Part shown: one piece after another, positions 1 through 7,745 of the stretch
Layout of the letters: each line of letters begins with the position of its first letter
Numbering within the stretch: the first letter of the stretch is position 1
Origin: Flavobacterium aquicola
Lineage (GTDB): Bacteria; Bacteroidota; Bacteroidia; Flavobacteriales; Flavobacteriaceae
Length of the DNA: 64,000 bases
Reading direction: 5' to 3'
Assembly (NCBI RefSeq): GCF_003385115.1
Contig: NZ_QUNI01000003.1
Coordinates: 124,001-188,000 of the forward strand
Position numbers and translations under genes: made by a program
The notes under the pieces: generated by a model
Told to the model about the DNA's origin: nothing
Databases searched by the model: none
The model's input: the letters and a program-made list of their open reading frames with translations, nothing else

Positions 1-13
1 AAATGAGGAAATT

Positions 14-490
14 ATGAGCGCAATATCGTATTACACAGCGGACGGATTAAAAAAATTAAGAGAAGAGTTAGATTATTTGAAAAGCGTGATGCGTCCAAAA
101 GCATCGCAGGATATAGCAGAAGCAAGAGATAAAGGAGACTTATCAGAAAATGCAGAATATGATGCAGCCAAAGAGGCACAGGGAATGCTTGAAATGAGAA
201 TTGCAAAACTGGAAGAAATTCATGCCAATGCAAGATTAATTGATGAGTCTAACTTGGATTTGTCAAAAGTATTGGTTTTGTCAAATGTGAAAATCAAGAA
301 CCAGACCAACGGAATGGAAATGAAATACACATTGGTAGCCGAGAGCGAAGCCGATTTAAAAACCGGTAAAATATCAGTTACTTCTCCTATCGGAAAAGGT
401 TTGTTGGGCAAAAAAGTAGGCGAAGTTGCCGAAATTACTGTGCCTAATGGTGTTTTGAAATTTGAAATCCTTGAAATTTCAAGAGAATAG
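14..490 (+). CDS. greA: Transcription elongation factor GreA
   Basis: GreA rescues backtracked RNA polymerase by stimulating cleavage of the nascent transcript through the secondary channel. The 158-residue length is standard. Residues 1 to about 77 form the predicted coiled-coil arm, and its tip carries GDLSENAEYDAA with the two acidic residues (D42, E45) that coordinate Mg2+. The C-terminal FKBP-like half contains SPIGKGLLGKKVGE. The start is supported by AGGAA 7 bases upstream of the ATG. The HIT protein follows after 68 bp in the same direction, so co-transcription is possible, although a hairpin lies between them. Assignment is secure. Confidence 0.96.
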   Translation: MSAISYYTADGLKKLREELDYLKSVMRPKASQDIAEARDKGDLSENAEYDAAKEAQGMLEMRIAKLEEIHANARLIDESNLDLSKVLVLSNVKIKNQTNGMEMKYTLVAESEADLKTGKISVTSPIGKGLLGKKVGEVAEITVPNGVLKFEILEISRE

Positions 491-501
491 TTTTTTTAAC
501 T

Positions 502-533
502 GTTTAACCGTTAATTTGTTTAATCGGTTAAAC
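502..533 (+). repeat. Inverted repeat between greA and the HIT gene
   Basis: GTTTAACCG (502-510) pairs with CGGTTAAAC (525-533) around a 14-nt A/T-rich loop. Further GTTTAA/TTAAAC words follow to about 548. No T-run follows the right arm, so it is not a clear terminator; it may be an mRNA-processing or stability hairpin. Confidence 0.45.
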
Positions 534-558
534 GCTTTAACGATTAAACAAATAAATA

Positions 559-948
559 ATGAGTACCATTTTCAAAAAAATAATTGACGGAGAAATTCCT
601 TGCTACAAAGTGGCTGAGGATGAAAATTTCTTAGCTTTTTTGGATATAAACCCAAATGCTAAAGGGCATACGCTTTGTATTCCAAAGAAAGAAGTGGATA
701 AGTTTTTTGATATGGAAGATGATTTATATCTAGGTTTGATGGCTTTTTCCAAAAAAGTAGCGATTGCACTAGAGAAAACAGTTCCTTGTTTACGAGTAGG
801 AGTGGCTGTAATAGGTCTCGAAGTGCCTCATGCACACGTTCATTTGATTCCGTTGAATGAAATGGGCGAAATGACTTTCAGACACAAAGTAAGTTTAACA
901 AAAGAAGAGTTTGAAACATTAGCGAGTAGTATTCAAGCAAATCTGTAA
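559..948 (+). CDS. HIT family hydrolase (histidine triad nucleotide-binding protein)
   Basis: A small cytosolic nucleotide-binding protein of the HIT superfamily, whose bacterial members hydrolyse adenosine phosphoramidates or dinucleoside polyphosphates. The 129-residue length is typical. The N-terminus has IFKKIIDGEIPCYKV, and the catalytic histidine triad HAHVHLIPL has H91, H93 and H95. PNAKGHTLCIPK is the usual nucleotide-binding segment. It lies downstream of greA and has its own terminator at 965-1010. The exact substrate cannot be read from the sequence. Confidence 0.93.
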   Translation: MSTIFKKIIDGEIPCYKVAEDENFLAFLDINPNAKGHTLCIPKKEVDKFFDMEDDLYLGLMAFSKKVAIALEKTVPCLRVGVAVIGLEVPHAHVHLIPLNEMGEMTFRHKVSLTKEEFETLASSIQANL

Positions 949-964
949 AAAATATAAAGGCTCA

Positions 965-1010
965 AAACACAAATCTTTTTAAGAAATATTCTAAAGGTTT
1001 GTGTTTTTTT
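965..1010 (+). terminator. Intrinsic terminator after the HIT gene
   Basis: AAACACAAATCT (965-976) pairs with AGGTTTGTGTTT (995-1006), a 12-bp stem with one wobble pair, followed by a T-run to 1010. Confidence 0.8.
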
Positions 1011-1024
1011 ATGCTTAAAAATGA

Positions 1025-2197
1025 ATGATTATGAAGCGTATATTTTTGTTTTTACTATTTACGAGTATGAGTTTTGGTCAAACGAAGAATCCTTATGTTT
1101 TGATTGATGCAAAAATGGACAAAATTCCGTCGGATTTAAGTACTTCAACAGATGGAATTGCCAAATATATTAATGAAAACTTTAAATCGGAAAATGATAA
1201 AATCCGTGCTGTGTTTTATTGGACTGCATCAAATATCAGCTATGATATTGAGAACATTGCATCCATCGACTTCTCTGAAGTTTCTCCAGATAAAATTAAA
1301 AATACATTACTAACAAAGAAAGGTGTCTGCATTCATTATGCTGAAGTTTTTAATGATATTGCTCAAAAGGTGAACATCAAATCCTATATTGTTGGTGGAT
1401 ATACTAAGCAAAATGGTAAAGTAGACGTACTGTCACATGCTTGGTGCGCCGCAAAAATTAATAATACTTGGTGGCTGTTTGATCCAACTTGGGGTGCAGG
1501 TTATGTTCAGAATATGAAATTCTTTAAAAGACTAAATAATCTCAATTATAAGGTGGCTCCAAGTCAATTTATTGCAACACATATGCCGTTCGATTATTTA
1601 TGGCAGTTTTTAAATTATACCGTCACCAATCAGGAATTTATCGATGGAAAAACTGAGATAAATAAGACCAAGCCAAAGTTTGATTTTGCAGGTCAAATTG
1701 AAGAATATGACCGAATGTCAGAAGTTGATAAGGCAAGAACTGCTTTGATCCGAATTCAGAATAACGGTGTCAAAAACAAATTGATTCAGGAAATGATTCA
1801 CTTTAAAAAGAGTGAAGTGGATGCTGTGCAAAATAACGATGCAATGGCAAAAATGAAGGACATCAGTGATGAATATAATCAGGCGGTAGCACAGTTTAAC
1901 GATTTTATTATGTATAGAAATAATAAATTTAAACCGGTTTTACCTGATGAAGCGATCAAAGAAATGATTCTGGCTCCAAAGCAGAAAATACTGGATTGTC
2001 AAAACCGAATTTATAAGATTGGTAAGTTTGATGATAATAATCTGGCGTATGTAAAATCATTAAAAAAATCAATAATCGATATTTTAAAGCAGATAGAAGA
2101 ACAGGAAAAATTCGTAAATGATTATATGAGTAAAAGTAAATCGGCTCGAAAAGGGATGTTTACGAAAATAACGTGGTTTGGAGTTCCTTTACGTTAA
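1025..2197 (+). CDS. Exported transglutaminase-like domain protein
   Basis: An N-terminal hydrophobic signal sequence ends near SFGQ, so export to the periplasm is predicted. Residues about 55-165 form a transglutaminase/protease-like core. They contain KKGVCIHYAEV with the presumed nucleophile C102, LSHAWCAAK with H138, and WLFDPTWGAGY with D153, which together give the Cys-His-Asp triad. The C-terminal half (about 215-390) is Lys/Glu-rich, probably helical, and not recognised. ATG 1031 (MKRIF) is an equally likely start and gives a cleaner signal peptide. Family members include proteases and peptide-modifying enzymes; the substrate is unknown. It is convergent with the histidine kinase at 2210. 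Confidence 0.82.
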   Translation: MIMKRIFLFLLFTSMSFGQTKNPYVLIDAKMDKIPSDLSTSTDGIAKYINENFKSENDKIRAVFYWTASNISYDIENIASIDFSEVSPDKIKNTLLTKKGVCIHYAEVFNDIAQKVNIKSYIVGGYTKQNGKVDVLSHAWCAAKINNTWWLFDPTWGAGYVQNMKFFKRLNNLNYKVAPSQFIATHMPFDYLWQFLNYTVTNQEFIDGKTEINKTKPKFDFAGQIEEYDRMSEVDKARTALIRIQNNGVKNKLIQEMIHFKKSEVDAVQNNDAMAKMKDISDEYNQAVAQFNDFIMYRNNKFKPVLPDEAIKEMILAPKQKILDCQNRIYKIGKFDDNNLAYVKSLKKSIIDILKQIEEQEKFVNDYMSKSKSARKGMFTKITWFGVPLR

Positions 2198-2209
2198 TAG
2201 TAGTTTTGT

Positions 2210-3364
2210 TTAAGAGTTGTTATTTTTTAAAAATACAATCTGCATAGTAGTTCCTTTCCCTATTTCAGAGTGCAGTACTTTCACTGAGCCTTTGTGATAT
2301 TCCTCAACAATTCTTCGGGTTAAAGAAAGCCCTAATCCCCAGCCTCTTTTTTTGGTAGTAAACCCCGTTTCAAAAACCCGCTGAAATTCTTTCTTAGGAA
2401 TGCCGTTTCCAGTATCAGTTACGTTTATCTTTATATGTCGATTGTCCTCTTCAATTACTAAGGATAATTTTCCTCTTCCCTTCATTGCATCAATGGCGTT
2501 TTTAACTAGATTCTCTATCGTCCAACTGTGTAAAGTTGGATTTAAAAAAATGTTTAAGGGTGTCGTTGGACCTTTAAAAGAAAAGTCTATTTGGTTAGAA
2601 AAGCGGGAAATTAAATAATTATAGGATTGTTTCGTTTCTTCAACGACGTCTTTTAATTCTAATTTGGGTTCTGAACCAATTTTAGAAAACCGATCAGTAA
2701 TGGTCTGTAAGCGTTCAATATCTTTTTCGATTTCTGTAGTGATAGATTCATCGATATTATCCAGTTTCAAAATCTCCAGCCAGCCTATCAGTGAAGAAAG
2801 TGGTGTCCCTATCTGATGTGCAGTTTCTTTGGCCATTCCTGCCCATAATTTATTTTGAGTAGCAACTTTATGATTGAGATAAAAATTGTAAATCAGGATG
2901 CCGCAAAGAATAATAATCAGCGATAAGGCTATTGGATAATATTTCAGTTTTGCTATTAAGGAAGAATTCCCGTAGTACAATTCCTGGTGTTTTCCAGGGG
3001 CGTAAATGATTTTGATAGGGTCGTTTTCGTTTTTTAATTCGTTTAGATATGCGGCAGTCTTGGTCTTATTTTTAAGGATGTCTTCGTCAATATTTTTAGA
3101 AGTAATAATGCTGTCATTTTCGATCAGAATCACTGGAATAGTAGTGTTGTTGTCAAAAATTTGAAGAGGTAAGTCAACCTCAGTGTTTTCCTGAGCATTG
3201 ATTAAAGTTTTTGTAGCAGTTGCCCAAAGGTTCATTTTTATCCGTTCCTCATTTTTGAAAATCTGAAAAAAAGTATAAGTGTTCCAAAGGATAATCGTAA
3301 TTATCGCAAATGATATAAAAATAATAATCCAGCGGATAGGATTGCTGTTTTCCGTAAAATTCAT
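2210..3364 (-). CDS. Orphan membrane sensor histidine kinase
   Basis: The 384-residue protein has two membrane helices (about 12-33 and 143-165) enclosing a roughly 110-residue periplasmic sensor region with no recognised fold. The cytoplasmic kinase follows. KETAHQIGTPLSSL carries the phospho-accepting H183, and the ATPase boxes are LVKNAIDAM (N box), DTGNGIPKK (G1) and GWGLGLSLTRRIV (G2). No HAMP domain is obvious. No response regulator gene is adjacent, so the partner must be elsewhere. Kinases with the AHQIGTPLSS form are frequent in Bacteroidota. Activity looks intact; the signal is unknown. Confidence 0.9.
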   Translation of the reverse strand: MNFTENSNPIRWIIIFISFAIITIILWNTYTFFQIFKNEERIKMNLWATATKTLINAQENTEVDLPLQIFDNNTTIPVILIENDSIITSKNIDEDILKNKTKTAAYLNELKNENDPIKIIYAPGKHQELYYGNSSLIAKLKYYPIALSLIIILCGILIYNFYLNHKVATQNKLWAGMAKETAHQIGTPLSSLIGWLEILKLDNIDESITTEIEKDIERLQTITDRFSKIGSEPKLELKDVVEETKQSYNYLISRFSNQIDFSFKGPTTPLNIFLNPTLHSWTIENLVKNAIDAMKGRGKLSLVIEEDNRHIKINVTDTGNGIPKKEFQRVFETGFTTKKRGWGLGLSLTRRIVEEYHKGSVKVLHSEIGKGTTMQIVFLKNNNS

Positions 3365-3446
3365 AACAGTAAATTTGTGGTATAAATATAACGAAATAAT
3401 GAACTTCAGATTGTGCTTGCTTTTAAAATCACTATTATTTGCAGCT

Positions 3447-3520
3447 AATCCTGCTGTCCACTATATCTGTTGTCCCGAACCCCGGGACAACAGGATGCCG
3501 TTCCCATCAGGGCTAGGGCA
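3447..3520 (-). repeat. Interspersed hairpin element, copy 1
   Basis: Read on the minus strand, this G+C-rich element has CCCTGATGGGAACGGCATC, then an 11-bp perfect stem (3467-3477 with 3483-3493, 5-nt loop), then ATATAGTGGACAGC. Copies at 12447-12570 and 34803-34880 share the skeleton. It occupies the gap between the divergently transcribed histidine kinase and flavin reductase genes and contains no ORF. Confidence 0.8.
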
Positions 3521-3572
3521 TTTGTGGTCATAAGATATTTATATTTTATCCAGAATCCTGATGCTAATTTGT

Positions 3573-3580
3573 TATTTTTG
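3573..3580 (+). promoter_or_regulatory. Probable -7 promoter element of the flavin reductase gene
   Basis: TATTTTTG matches the Bacteroidota -7 consensus TAnnTTTG and lies 16 bp before the ATG. A convincing -33 TTG is not obvious. Confidence 0.5.
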
Positions 3581-3595
3581 TTCAAATAAAAAGTT

Positions 3596-4483
3596 ATGAT
3601 TAGCATTGATCCAAAAAGCATTGATACGGTTAAATTACAGGGCTATTTACAAAGTTCAGTAGGACCTCGGCCTATTGCTTTTGCGAGTACAATTGGCAAA
3701 AACGGGATTCCAAATTTGTCGCCTTTTAGTTTTTTTAATGTGTTCAGCGCGAATCCGCCGGTACTGATTTTTTCGCCCGCAAGGCGTGTAAGAGACAATA
3801 CAATTAAGCACACCCTGATCAATGCCGAAGCTACAGGCGAAGTCGTTATCAACGTGGTAAATTATGATATGGTGCAGCAGACTTCATTGGCAAGTACTGA
3901 GTATGCCGAAGGAGTTGACGAATTTTTAAAAGCAGGTTTTACACCAGTACCTTCAGTTGCTATAAAACCTTTTCGGGTAAAAGAATCACCAGTACAATTT
4001 GAGTGCAAAGTGACCCAGATAATTCCTTTGGGAACAGAAGGCGGAGCAGGAAATCTAATCCTTTGCGAAGTAGTTCATATACATATCGATGAAGCCATTT
4101 TAAACGAAAATGGAACTATCGACCAGCATAAAATTGATTTGGTTTCCCGATTGGGTGCCAATTGGTATTCCCGTTCCAATCAGGGACTGTTCGAAGTGCC
4201 GAAACCGCTTACAACACTAGGGGTTGGGGTAGATGCTATTCCTGATTTTGTTAAAAATAGCTCTGTTTTTAATGGAAACGATTTAGGAATGTTAGGTAAT
4301 ATTGAAGCCTTGCCTACTACTGAAGAAGTTAGTATATTTGTAAAGCAAAATTTTGCTGTAAAGGCAGTTTTGAGCTCCGATGACCTTGAAAAACAGCACT
4401 TGGAAGCCAAAAAATATCTTTTACAGAATGATGTAATTTCGGCATGGAAAGTGCTTTTAGCCAAAAAAATAAAATCAAAGTAA
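3596..4483 (+). CDS. Flavin reductase family protein (FMN-binding split barrel)
   Basis: Residues about 20-190 match the flavin reductase-like split-barrel domain: VGPRPIAFASTI, NLSPFSFFNVFSANPPVL and VINVVNYDM are typical FMN-pocket segments, followed by PVQFECKV. The 295-residue length exceeds the 180-220 of minimal family members because of a C-terminal extension of about 90 residues, which is helical near the end. The family (DIM6/NTAB-like) covers NAD(P)H:flavin reductases and uncharacterised FMN proteins. It is followed 22 bp later by the DUF3127 gene. Fold is secure, substrate is not. Confidence 0.87.
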   Translation: MISIDPKSIDTVKLQGYLQSSVGPRPIAFASTIGKNGIPNLSPFSFFNVFSANPPVLIFSPARRVRDNTIKHTLINAEATGEVVINVVNYDMVQQTSLASTEYAEGVDEFLKAGFTPVPSVAIKPFRVKESPVQFECKVTQIIPLGTEGGAGNLILCEVVHIHIDEAILNENGTIDQHKIDLVSRLGANWYSRSNQGLFEVPKPLTTLGVGVDAIPDFVKNSSVFNGNDLGMLGNIEALPTTEEVSIFVKQNFAVKAVLSSDDLEKQHLEAKKYLLQNDVISAWKVLLAKKIKSK

Positions 4484-4505
4484 CAATAATTAAATAAAAA
4501 AGAAG

Positions 4506-4880
4506 ATGGAAGTAATTGGGAAAATTAAAGTTGTAAATCCAGAGCAACAAGTAAGTGCGGCATTCAAAAAAAGAGAATTGGTTGTTACTACTGATGAGCA
4601 ATATCCACAGCATATTTTGGTTGAATTCACTCAAGATAAATGTGATTTGTTAAGTAATTATAATATTGGTGAAGCGGTAAAAGTTTCAATCAATTTAAGA
4701 GGAAGAGAATGGGTTAATCCACAAGGAGAAACTAGATATTTTAATAGTATTCAAGGTTGGAGAATCGAAAGATTAGCTGCAGAAGCACCAGCTCAGCAAG
4801 CACCTCCAATGCCAGCTGCTCAAGCTTTTGCTCCAGCAACTAACTTGAACGAAGAAGAAGCAGACGATTTGCCATTCTAA
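4506..4880 (+). CDS. DUF3127 protein with an SSB-like C-terminal tail
   Basis: A 124-residue cytosolic protein of a Bacteroidota family (DUF3127). Residues 1-95 read as an OB-fold-like beta domain (MEVIGKIKVVNPEQQVSAAF, KRELVVTT, YNIGEAVKVSINLRGREW, TRYFNSIQGWRIERL). They are followed by an Ala/Pro/Gln-rich linker (about 96-112) and an acidic end, EEEADDLPF. That tail resembles the protein-interaction tip of single-stranded DNA-binding protein (acidic residues then I/L-P-F). A role in DNA or RNA metabolism is inferred only from this architecture. It has its own terminator at 4910-4950. Confidence 0.83.
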   Translation: MEVIGKIKVVNPEQQVSAAFKKRELVVTTDEQYPQHILVEFTQDKCDLLSNYNIGEAVKVSINLRGREWVNPQGETRYFNSIQGWRIERLAAEAPAQQAPPMPAAQAFAPATNLNEEEADDLPF

Positions 4881-4909
4881 GAAAAAAGAAGGCAGAAATC
4901 AGAATTTAG

Positions 4910-4950
4910 AAATCAGAAGTTTGAGTTTACTTGAATTTCTGATTTTTTTT
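4910..4950 (+). terminator. Intrinsic terminator after the DUF3127 gene
   Basis: AAATCAGAA (4910-4918) pairs with TTCTGATTT (4937-4945), followed by a T-run to 4950. Confidence 0.72.
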
Positions 4951-5001
4951 ATTTGAATTTTCCATTGCCATTGCCATTGAAATTGATTTTTAAAATTGAA
5001 A

Positions 5002-5640
5002 ATGTATTACCTATCACCTGATTTGTTTTTTCCTCCCGTTTCCCACGCCAATAGTGATGGGATACTTGCCATTGGTGGTGATTTGTCTCCAGAGCGATTG
5101 CAGCTTGCGTATCATAGTGGCATTTTTCCTTGGTTCAATGAAGGCGAACCCATTATTTGGTGGTCGCCCAATCCCCGAATGGTATTGTTTTTAGACGATT
5201 TGATTGTCTCCAAAAGCATGCGAAATATCCTCAATCGGGATGTCTTCAAAGTGACTTTTAATCAAAATTTTCGGGATGTCATTTCCAATTGCCAGCAAGT
5301 AAAACGCGACGGACAAACAGGAACTTGGATTACTAATGAAATGATCGAAGCCTATTGCAAACTCAATGAATTAGGAATAGCAAAGGCGGTTGAGGTCTGG
5401 CAAAACGATGAGTTGGTTGGCGGTTTGTACGGTATCGATTTGGGACATGTTTTCTGTGGTGAAAGTATGTTTTCGTTGGTTTCCAATGCTTCCAAAGTAG
5501 CGTTTATCAGTTTAGTTAATCAACTCAAAGAAAAGAATTACAGCTTATTGGATTGCCAGGTTTACAATGAACATTTGGAAAGTTTAGGCTGTAGGGAAAT
5601 TAAACGGGAAGATTTTATGTCAATTTTAAAAAGAAAATGA
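5002..5640 (+). CDS. aat: Leucyl/phenylalanyl-tRNA-protein transferase
   Basis: Aat adds Leu or Phe from aminoacyl-tRNA to proteins with N-terminal Arg or Lys, marking them for ClpS/ClpAP in the N-end rule pathway. The 212-residue protein has the family signature YHSGIFPWFNEGEPIIWWSPNPRMV split over residues 33-60, then GTWIT, EVWQNDELVGGLYGI and GESMFS. I chose ATG 5002 (MYYLSP) over an in-frame TTG at 4996, because family members begin a few residues before the L-P/L-S-P segment. It converges on thiF with a long hairpin between. No clpS or clpA is visible nearby. Confidence 0.95.
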   Translation: MYYLSPDLFFPPVSHANSDGILAIGGDLSPERLQLAYHSGIFPWFNEGEPIIWWSPNPRMVLFLDDLIVSKSMRNILNRDVFKVTFNQNFRDVISNCQQVKRDGQTGTWITNEMIEAYCKLNELGIAKAVEVWQNDELVGGLYGIDLGHVFCGESMFSLVSNASKVAFISLVNQLKEKNYSLLDCQVYNEHLESLGCREIKREDFMSILKRK

Positions 5641-5644
5641 CTTT

Positions 5645-5724
5645 ACCATATAAGGCATGTAAGGTCATATAAATTATCGCTCTTTTGCATACCAACTTAA
5701 ATGAACTTATATGCCTTATATGGT
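5645..5724. terminator. Long hairpin between convergent aat and thiF
   Basis: ACCATATAAGGCAT (5645-5658) is the exact complement of ATGCCTTATATGGT (5711-5724), and the pairing continues imperfectly inward. It touches the thiF stop codon. A/T-rich flanks suit bidirectional termination, though T-runs are short. Confidence 0.6.
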
Positions 5725-6434
5725 TAAAATTTCAGTTTCGTAAAACTCCAATTCAAAGTGCTGAACAATACTAATTCATTTTTCAATGTTGGTAAATCCA
5801 TAATCAGTTTCAAAGTTTCGTGTGCCATCATCGTTCCAATCATACCTGGCAAAGTTCCCAATACACCATTAAAACTGCAATTAGGCACATCATCAGGATT
5901 AGGAGGTTCCGGAAATAAATCCCGCAAATTTTTACTTCCCTGATGATTAAAAACTGCCAACTGACCTTCAAAACCTAAAATACTTCCATAAACCAAAGTT
6001 TTTTTTAGAGCCACACAAGTGTCATTTACCAAATATCGGGTGGCAAAATTATCGGAGCCATCTACTATAAAATCAAAACCATCAATAATTTTTGAAGCAT
6101 TAGCGAGTGTTATTTTTTCTTCAAAAGCTAAAACAGTAATCAGCGGATTTAACTTTTCGATAGTCGCTTTGGCTGTCGTAGCTTTAGGCAATCCCACTTG
6201 GTCTTCAGTATATAAAATTTGCCGATGCAGATTATGAATCTCAATTTTGTCAAAATCAACAATGCCTATAGTTCCCACTCCAGCGGTGGCAATGTATTGC
6301 AAAATAGGGCAACCCAAACCACCGGCACCAATTACCAAAACTTTGGATTTTTTGAGTTTTTCTTGTCCCAAATCACCTATTTCTGGCAGTATCGTTTGTC
6401 GGTTGTATCGTAAAAATTCTTGTATAACACTCAT
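5724..6434 (-). CDS. thiF: ThiF/MoeB-type adenylyltransferase
   Basis: It activates the ThiS C-terminal Gly-Gly as an acyl-adenylate for sulfur transfer in thiazole synthesis. The Rossmann ATP site VLVIGAGGLGCPILQYIA lies at about residues 31-48. Adenylation residues follow in DFDKIEIHNLHRQILY and DGSDNFATRYLVND, and the cross-over loop Cys in NCSFNGVLG. The two zinc CxxC pairs common in E1-like enzymes are not visible: the first position reads NLRDLFPEPP. The 236-residue length indicates no rhodanese domain. It is the last gene of the thi operon, with ThiS encoded as the first. Operon position favours ThiF over MoeB. Confidence 0.9.
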   Translation of the reverse strand: MSVIQEFLRYNRQTILPEIGDLGQEKLKKSKVLVIGAGGLGCPILQYIATAGVGTIGIVDFDKIEIHNLHRQILYTEDQVGLPKATTAKATIEKLNPLITVLAFEEKITLANASKIIDGFDFIVDGSDNFATRYLVNDTCVALKKTLVYGSILGFEGQLAVFNHQGSKNLRDLFPEPPNPDDVPNCSFNGVLGTLPGMIGTMMAHETLKLIMDLPTLKNELVLFSTLNWSFTKLKF

Positions 6435-6444
6435 TTTGTTTAAG

Positions 6445-6535
6445 TCTTAAAATTAGGAAAGTCAAAAGTTGGAAAGTCTAAGTATTAAAGCTTTTTTAGG
6501 CTTTAAGGCTTTCGACCTTTGACTTTTGACTAAAT
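6445..6535. repeat. Low-complexity repeat patch between thiF and thiH
   Basis: Recurring words GGAAAGTC, AGTCAAAAGT / CTTTTGACT, and AGGCTTT-type units alternate here. The last codons of thiH (KVESLKA) run through the right part. A related 7-bp GCTTTAA-type array lies at 20381-20415. Confidence 0.5.
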
Positions 6536-7638
6536 GTTCTGTCCCAATCTTTCCAAACGGGTTCATATCCTTTTTGAGAAATGATTTCTGCAATTTCAGC
6601 AGCCGAACGTTCATCACTAATTTCGAATTGCTCCAGCGATTGCGGGTCAACTACATAGCCTCCTGGATTGGTTTTTGATCCTGCACTCATACTCGTTGTG
6701 CCAAGCGGAATAATATTGTTCCTGAATTTTTCATTCTCGCGAGTCGAAATGGAAATTTCCAAATCTTCATTCCACAATCGATAGGCGCAAATAAGCTGAG
6801 CCAAATCTTTGTCATCCATAATGAAATTGGGTTCAATGATGCCTTCTGCAGGGCGTAGTCTCGGAAATGAAACCGAATATTTGGTCTGCCAATACGTTTT
6901 CTGCAAATAATCCAAATGCAAAGCATTGAAAAAACTATCGGTGCGCCAGTCTTCCAGACCTAGTAAAACTCCTAGACCTATTTTATGGATTCCAGCTTTT
7001 CCAATTCTGTCGGGTGTGTCCAATCGAAAATCAAAATTTGATTTTTTGCCTTTGGTATGGTATTTTTTATAAACTTCCTGATGATACGTTTCCTGATACA
7101 CCAAAACTGAATACACTCCGACAACTTGCAAACGCTCATATTCTTCTTGTGAAAGAGGCTGTACTTCGACCGAGATTATCGAAAAATCATTTCTGATTTG
7201 TTCAATAGCGTTTAGAAAATAATTGATATTTACGGTATAATTGGCTTCTCCGGTAACCAGCAATACATGATCAAATCCTGCTTTTTTTAAGGCTTCCACT
7301 TCTAATACGATTTCATTTTCGGTCAATGTTTTTCGTTTGATTTTGTTGTCTAAACTAAAACCGCAATAGGTGCAGATATTTTGACATTCATTACTCAAAT
7401 ACAAAGGCGCATACATTTGAATTGTTTTGCCAAAACGCTTTTTGGTAAGCTCGTGGCTTATTTGTGCCATTTGCTCTAAATATGGCTGTGCAGCTGGTGA
7501 AATCAGAGCCAGAAAATCATCCAGATTACGTTTACCTTTTGCCAAAGCCTGTTCGACTTCTTTCGCAGTAGTTTGATATATTTTGGATTGGATAGTGTCC
7601 CAATCATATTGTTCAAAAACCGATTTAAATGTTTTCAT
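6496..7638 (-). CDS. thiH: 2-iminoacetate synthase (tyrosine lyase), radical SAM
   Basis: ThiH cleaves tyrosine to dehydroglycine and p-cresol, supplying the glycine imine for the thiazole ring in anaerobic-type thiamin synthesis. The radical-SAM cluster motif CQNICTYC places C85, C89 and C92 as the [4Fe-4S] ligands. The chain is 380 residues, the usual length. Family segments are EVEALKKAGFDHVLLVTGE, SVEVQPLSQEEYE, GLGVLLGLEDWR, SFPRLRPAEG and STRENEKFR. It lies downstream of thiG; thiH instead of thiO fits this lineage. The very C-terminus (after KDWDRTFSQ) runs into a repeat-like patch and may be lineage-specific. Confidence 0.96.
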   Translation of the reverse strand: MKTFKSVFEQYDWDTIQSKIYQTTAKEVEQALAKGKRNLDDFLALISPAAQPYLEQMAQISHELTKKRFGKTIQMYAPLYLSNECQNICTYCGFSLDNKIKRKTLTENEIVLEVEALKKAGFDHVLLVTGEANYTVNINYFLNAIEQIRNDFSIISVEVQPLSQEEYERLQVVGVYSVLVYQETYHQEVYKKYHTKGKKSNFDFRLDTPDRIGKAGIHKIGLGVLLGLEDWRTDSFFNALHLDYLQKTYWQTKYSVSFPRLRPAEGIIEPNFIMDDKDLAQLICAYRLWNEDLEISISTRENEKFRNNIIPLGTTSMSAGSKTNPGGYVVDPQSLEQFEISDERSAAEIAEIISQKGYEPVWKDWDRTFSQKSKVESLKA

Positions 7639-7639
7639 A

Positions 7640-7742
7640 TTGTGATGGTTTTTACCGCAAGGTTCACAAAGTTTAATGTCTAAAGTTAAGTTCGCAAAGC
7701 TTTGCGAACTTTGCGCAAGCCTTTGCGTTCTTTGCGGTTAAA
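7640..7742. repeat. Intergenic GCAAAG/CTTTGC-rich palindromic element between thiG and thiH
   Basis: A perfect 24-bp palindrome at 7688-7711 (half-site AAGTTCGCAAAG) is followed by further CTTTGCG units to 7738. An ACCGCAAGGTTC unit lies to the left near 7655. It contains no ORF and sits inside the thi operon. Confidence 0.75.
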
Positions 7743-7745
7743 TAT

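Noticed and set aside
3279..3533. Plus-strand ORF of 84 residues across the kinase start and the intergenic repeat
   Set aside because: It overlaps the kinase coding start antisense and is mostly encoded by the hairpin element. No family resemblance.
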